The notes under the pieces: model-generated
What the model was told of the DNA's origin: nothing
The model's database searches: none
The model's input: only the letters and a program-made list of their open reading frames with translations
Assembly (NCBI GenBank): GCA_038213135.1
Contig: JBBQTQ010000107.1
Span: forward strand, 1-7,015
Direction: 5' to 3'
Length of the DNA stretch: 7,015 nucleotides
From: JBBQTQ01 sp038213135
Lineage (GTDB): Bacteria; Actinomycetota; Thermoleophilia; Gaiellales; Gaiellaceae
Shown: positions 4,765 to 7,015 of the stretch, piece by piece
Position numbering within the stretch: position 1 is the first letter of the stretch
How the letters are laid out: each line of letters begins with the position of its first letter
Position numbers and translations under genes: made by a program

Positions 4765-6930
4765 ATGTGTCCGAGGGTGGCAACAAAGACTTCACTCCGG
4801 TTGCTGTTCGCGCTGGTCGCGCTCGCCATCGCGCCGTTGGCTGCGGCTCACGGCCGCGAGGACGCGAACACGATCCTCGTCCACTTCCTTCCCGGCGCGG
4901 ACGTCCAAGGCGAGATCGCCGCGCTGGGCGACCACCAGATCGGCCACTCCAAGACCGACGTGGTGCTCGTGCGGGTTCACGGCGGCGTGCTTCCCGACAC
5001 GGAGGTCGCCGCCTACGATGCGCTCGTCGACGTCGATTGGGCCGAGCCGAACTTCGTCGCCCAGAGCTCGATGCTCGCCGCGCCGAATGACCCGCAGTAC
5101 GGCTCGCAGTGGGCGCTCGCCAAGATCCAGGCGCTCGGCGGCTGGTCGCTCTTCCCCGGCTCGTACGGGGTCGCGAGCGGCGTGCCGATTGCCGTGGTCG
5201 ACACTGGCGTCGACTCCACGCACCCGGATCTCCCGAACGTGCTGACAGCCTCGGGAGCCAACTGCGTCTCCGGTACCTGTGCCGCCTCCTCCGGCCTCGA
5301 CGACAACGGTCACGGCACCCACGTCGCCGGGATCGCCGCTGCCGCGGCCAACAACACGCTCGGCATCGCGGGCGTCGCCTACGGCTCGCCGATGATCCCT
5401 GTGAAGGCGCTCGATTCGGCCGGCAACGGCACGTACGCGGCGATCTCGAACGGGATCATCTGGGCGGCCGACCACGGCGCCAAGGTCGTCAACCTGAGCA
5501 TGAACGCGGCCGCCTACTCGAAGACGATGTGCGACGCGGTCGCCTACGCCGCCGGGAAGGGCGTCACGGTCGTCGCGGCCGCGGGCAACGACAGCACCTC
5601 GACGGCCGAGTACCCGGCCGCCTGCCCCGGCGCGATCGGCGTCGCCGCGACCGACTCTTCGGATCTCCCAGCCTCCTTCTCCGACTACGGCTCACCCGAT
5701 GTCTTCGTCTCGGCGCCGGGCGTCTCGATCGTCTCGACCTGGCTTGGTAGCGGCTACTCGACCCTCTCGGGCACGTCGATGGCCTCGCCCTACGTGGCCG
5801 GCGTGGCGGCGCTCCTGCTCGGCCAGGACGGCACGCGGACACCGGCCGACGTGAAGCGGATCCTCGCCTCGACCTCGGACAAGGTCGGCTCGGGCTCCTA
5901 CTCCGGCGATTCGTTCAACGCCTGCGCGGGCGGCTGCAGCTGGAACGCCAACTACGGCTACGGCCGGATCGACGTCAACAACGCACTCGCCGGCATCGTC
6001 ACGACCGCTCCCGATTTCACGCTCGGCGCGAGTCCTGCCACGGCCACGGTCGGGATGGGGCAGAGCGCGGTCTATTCGGTCTCGACCCAGTCAGTCGCCG
6101 GGTTCGCAGGGACCGTTGCCTTCTCCGTGAGCGGCCTCCCGAGTGGCGCAACCGCCACGTTCAGCCCCGTCTCGGTCGCCGCCGGCGGCTCGTCGCAGCT
6201 GACGGTCAAGACCGCGTCGAACAGCCCGGTCGGCTCCTACAGCCTGACGATCACCGGGACGAGCGGCTCCAACTCGCACACCGCGTCAGCCACGCTCGTC
6301 GTCGCCAAGCCGGATTTCACCGTCACCGCCTCACCGTCCTCGGTCTCGATCTCCCAGGGGCAGACCGCCAGCCTCAGCGTCTCCGTGGGCGCGGTCGCCG
6401 GCTTCACCGGCAGCATCGCCCTGACCACGACCGGCTCCCCGTCCGGCTCGACCGTCGCCTTCAGCCCGACCTCGGTCGCTGCTCCCGGGAGCTCCACGCT
6501 GACGATCAAGACATCCGCGACGGCCGCCCCCGGTACCTACACCGTCACGATCACGGGCACGAGCTCCGCGCGAGTCGCCCACTCGTCGACCGTCACGCTC
6601 GTCGTCAACCCTGTCGGCGACTTCAGCTTCGCCGCGAGCCCGAGCTCACTCAGCGTCAAGCGCGGCAGCTTCGGGACGCCAGTCGCCTCGCTGGCCGGCC
6701 GCAACGGCTTCTACTGCACCGTCGCTCTTTCGAACACCGCCCCGCTGCCGGCCGGCGTGACCGCGACGTGGAGCAAGACGTCGATCCTCGTCTCCGGCAC
6801 GAGCACGCTCACGGACTCAGTCAAGCTGGCGGCGTCCAGCAGCGCCGTTCCGGGCACCTACACGGTCATGCTCTACGCGACCTGTGCGTCGCTGCAGCAC
6901 TCGGTCGCGCTCACGCTGACGATTACCTGA
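4765..6930 (+). CDS. Secreted subtilisin-family (S8) serine protease with C-terminal Ig-like repeats
   Basis: This is a secreted endopeptidase of 721 residues from ATG 4765, or 717 from GTG 4777 (numbering below). The Sec signal is TSLRLLFALVALAIAPLAAA, with cleavage likely near AAA-HG. A prodomain at about 28-98 (NTILVHFLPGADV to VDWAEPNFV) resembles fervidolysin/thermitase propeptides. The thermitase-like catalytic domain (about 105-408) starts at PNDPQYGSQWALAKIQA and carries Asp142 in AVVDTGVDSTHPDL, His179 in NGHGTHVAG, oxyanion Asn271 in AAGNDS and Ser334 in SGTSMASPYVAG, so the triad is complete. Cysteines 163/168, 252/283 and 383/387 could form disulfides, which suits an extracellular enzyme. 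Residues 412-717 are three roughly 100-residue Ig-like beta domains, probably for substrate or surface attachment. No Shine-Dalgarno sequence decides the start. The stop overlaps the convergent gene by 8 bp. The family call is very secure; the target protein is unknown. Confidence 0.95.
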   Translation: MCPRVATKTSLRLLFALVALAIAPLAAAHGREDANTILVHFLPGADVQGEIAALGDHQIGHSKTDVVLVRVHGGVLPDTEVAAYDALVDVDWAEPNFVAQSSMLAAPNDPQYGSQWALAKIQALGGWSLFPGSYGVASGVPIAVVDTGVDSTHPDLPNVLTASGANCVSGTCAASSGLDDNGHGTHVAGIAAAAANNTLGIAGVAYGSPMIPVKALDSAGNGTYAAISNGIIWAADHGAKVVNLSMNAAAYSKTMCDAVAYAAGKGVTVVAAAGNDSTSTAEYPAACPGAIGVAATDSSDLPASFSDYGSPDVFVSAPGVSIVSTWLGSGYSTLSGTSMASPYVAGVAALLLGQDGTRTPADVKRILASTSDKVGSGSYSGDSFNACAGGCSWNANYGYGRIDVNNALAGIVTTAPDFTLGASPATATVGMGQSAVYSVSTQSVAGFAGTVAFSVSGLPSGATATFSPVSVAAGGSSQLTVKTASNSPVGSYSLTITGTSGSNSHTASATLVVAKPDFTVTASPSSVSISQGQTASLSVSVGAVAGFTGSIALTTTGSPSGSTVAFSPTSVAAPGSSTLTIKTSATAAPGTYTVTITGTSSARVAHSSTVTLVVNPVGDFSFAASPSSLSVKRGSFGTPVASLAGRNGFYCTVALSNTAPLPAGVTATWSKTSILVSGTSTLTDSVKLAASSSAVPGTYTVMLYATCASLQHSVALTLTIT
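6010..6927 (+). repeat. Three tandem Ig-like repeats encoded in the S8 protease
   Basis: Units 1 (6010-6309) and 2 (6310-6609) are each exactly 100 codons, both beginning PDFT and sharing the frame ASP...GQ.A...S...VAGF.G...PSG.T..FSP.SVAA.GSS.LT.KT...G.Y..TITGTS; by hand I count a little under half of the positions identical. Unit 3 (from about 6610) begins PVGDFSFAASPSSLSVKRG and is clearly related at its start and in the PGTYTV segment, but its core is diverged. It alone carries two cysteines (Cys647 in FYCTVAL and Cys703 in YATCAS). Such Gly/Ser/Thr-rich beta repeats are common at the C-termini of secreted enzymes from soil bacteria. Confidence 0.8.
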
Positions 6931-7015
6931 CGTCGAGTGAGAAGCCGACCGTGGTCGACCGCGCGGTGCTGCTGTTCTGCACGCCGGCGATCAGCAGGCA
7001 GCGCGGGTTGCTGCC
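6923..7015 (-). CDS. 3' end of an unrecognised protein gene (partial)
   Basis: Reading the minus strand inward from the window edge gives 30 sense codons and a TAA stop (6925-6923). The translation starts GSNPRCLLIAGVQ and ends NSSTARSTTVGFSLDVR. Twenty-nine of the 30 codons end in G or C, the pattern of real genes in this DNA, and two of the other frames are interrupted by stops. The final residues look like a beta-strand ending (STTVGFSLDV), as at the end of a beta-sandwich or Ig-like domain, but the fragment is too short to assign a family. It is convergent with the protease gene and overlaps its end by 8 bp. The gene start lies beyond the window. Confidence 0.55.
   Translation of the reverse strand, partial: GSNPRCLLIAGVQNSSTARSTTVGFSLDVR

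Noticed and set aside
681..6930. A single peptide-degradation pathway joining the M20 dipeptidase, amidohydrolase and S8 protease
   Set aside because: The genes are in opposite orientations in separate transcription units with unrelated genes between them, so proximity alone does not support a joint pathway.
1..7015. CRISPR arrays, tRNA/rRNA genes, insertion sequences, integrase or phage genes
   Set aside because: I saw no regularly spaced direct repeats, tRNA-like cloverleaf sequence, transposase motifs or terminal inverted repeats. Base composition and codon use look uniform across the genes.

Overview
The window is high-GC bacterial DNA with short intergenic gaps, many GTG starts, no clear Shine-Dalgarno sequences and TANNNT-type -10 boxes close to start codons. 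This fits an actinobacterium. The style of the sigma factor, YtcJ-type amidohydrolase and PHP phosphatase makes a Thermoleophilia-like soil lineage (Gaiellales/Solirubrobacterales) my tentative guess. That placement is inference, and no rRNA or marker tree is available here.

Layout, left to right: (1) the 3' part of a sigma-70 family factor (+), which ends at 584 and is followed by a perfect 14-bp-stem palindrome at 613-643. (2) An M20-family metallo-dipeptidase (+, 681-2009) with a probable leaderless promoter. (3) An HxlR-type winged-helix regulator (-, 2006-2365), convergent with the peptidase and sharing the four bases CTAG so that both genes end in TAG. (4) A PHP-fold phosphatase of the CpsB/YwqE type (+, 2392-3144), divergent from the regulator across only 26 bp. 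(5) A YtcJ-type amidohydrolase (-, 3163-4707), convergent with the phosphatase across an 18-bp gap. (6) A secreted subtilisin-family (S8) protease (+, 4765-6930), divergent from the amidohydrolase, with a signal peptide, prodomain, complete catalytic triad and three C-terminal Ig-like repeats. (7) The last 30 codons of an unrecognised gene (-, 6923-7015), overlapping the protease 3' end by 8 bp.

Apart from the possible read-through pair sigma factor/peptidase, every neighbouring pair is convergent or divergent, so almost every gene is its own transcription unit and there is no multi-gene operon. The functional theme is loosely hydrolytic (extracellular protease, cytoplasmic dipeptidase, amidohydrolase), but nothing in the sequence ties these into one pathway. 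The most coherent regulatory unit is the HxlR/PHP-phosphatase divergent pair, with overlapping candidate -10 elements and a 21-bp dyad just inside the regulator gene.

I did not find a convincing new multi-gene system, CRISPR array, RNA gene, insertion sequence or phage. The items worth a second look are small: the 613-643 palindrome as a possible dispersed element, the dyad in the HxlR gene, a duplicated 13-bp palindrome around the amidohydrolase 3' end, and the tail-to-tail gene overlaps.
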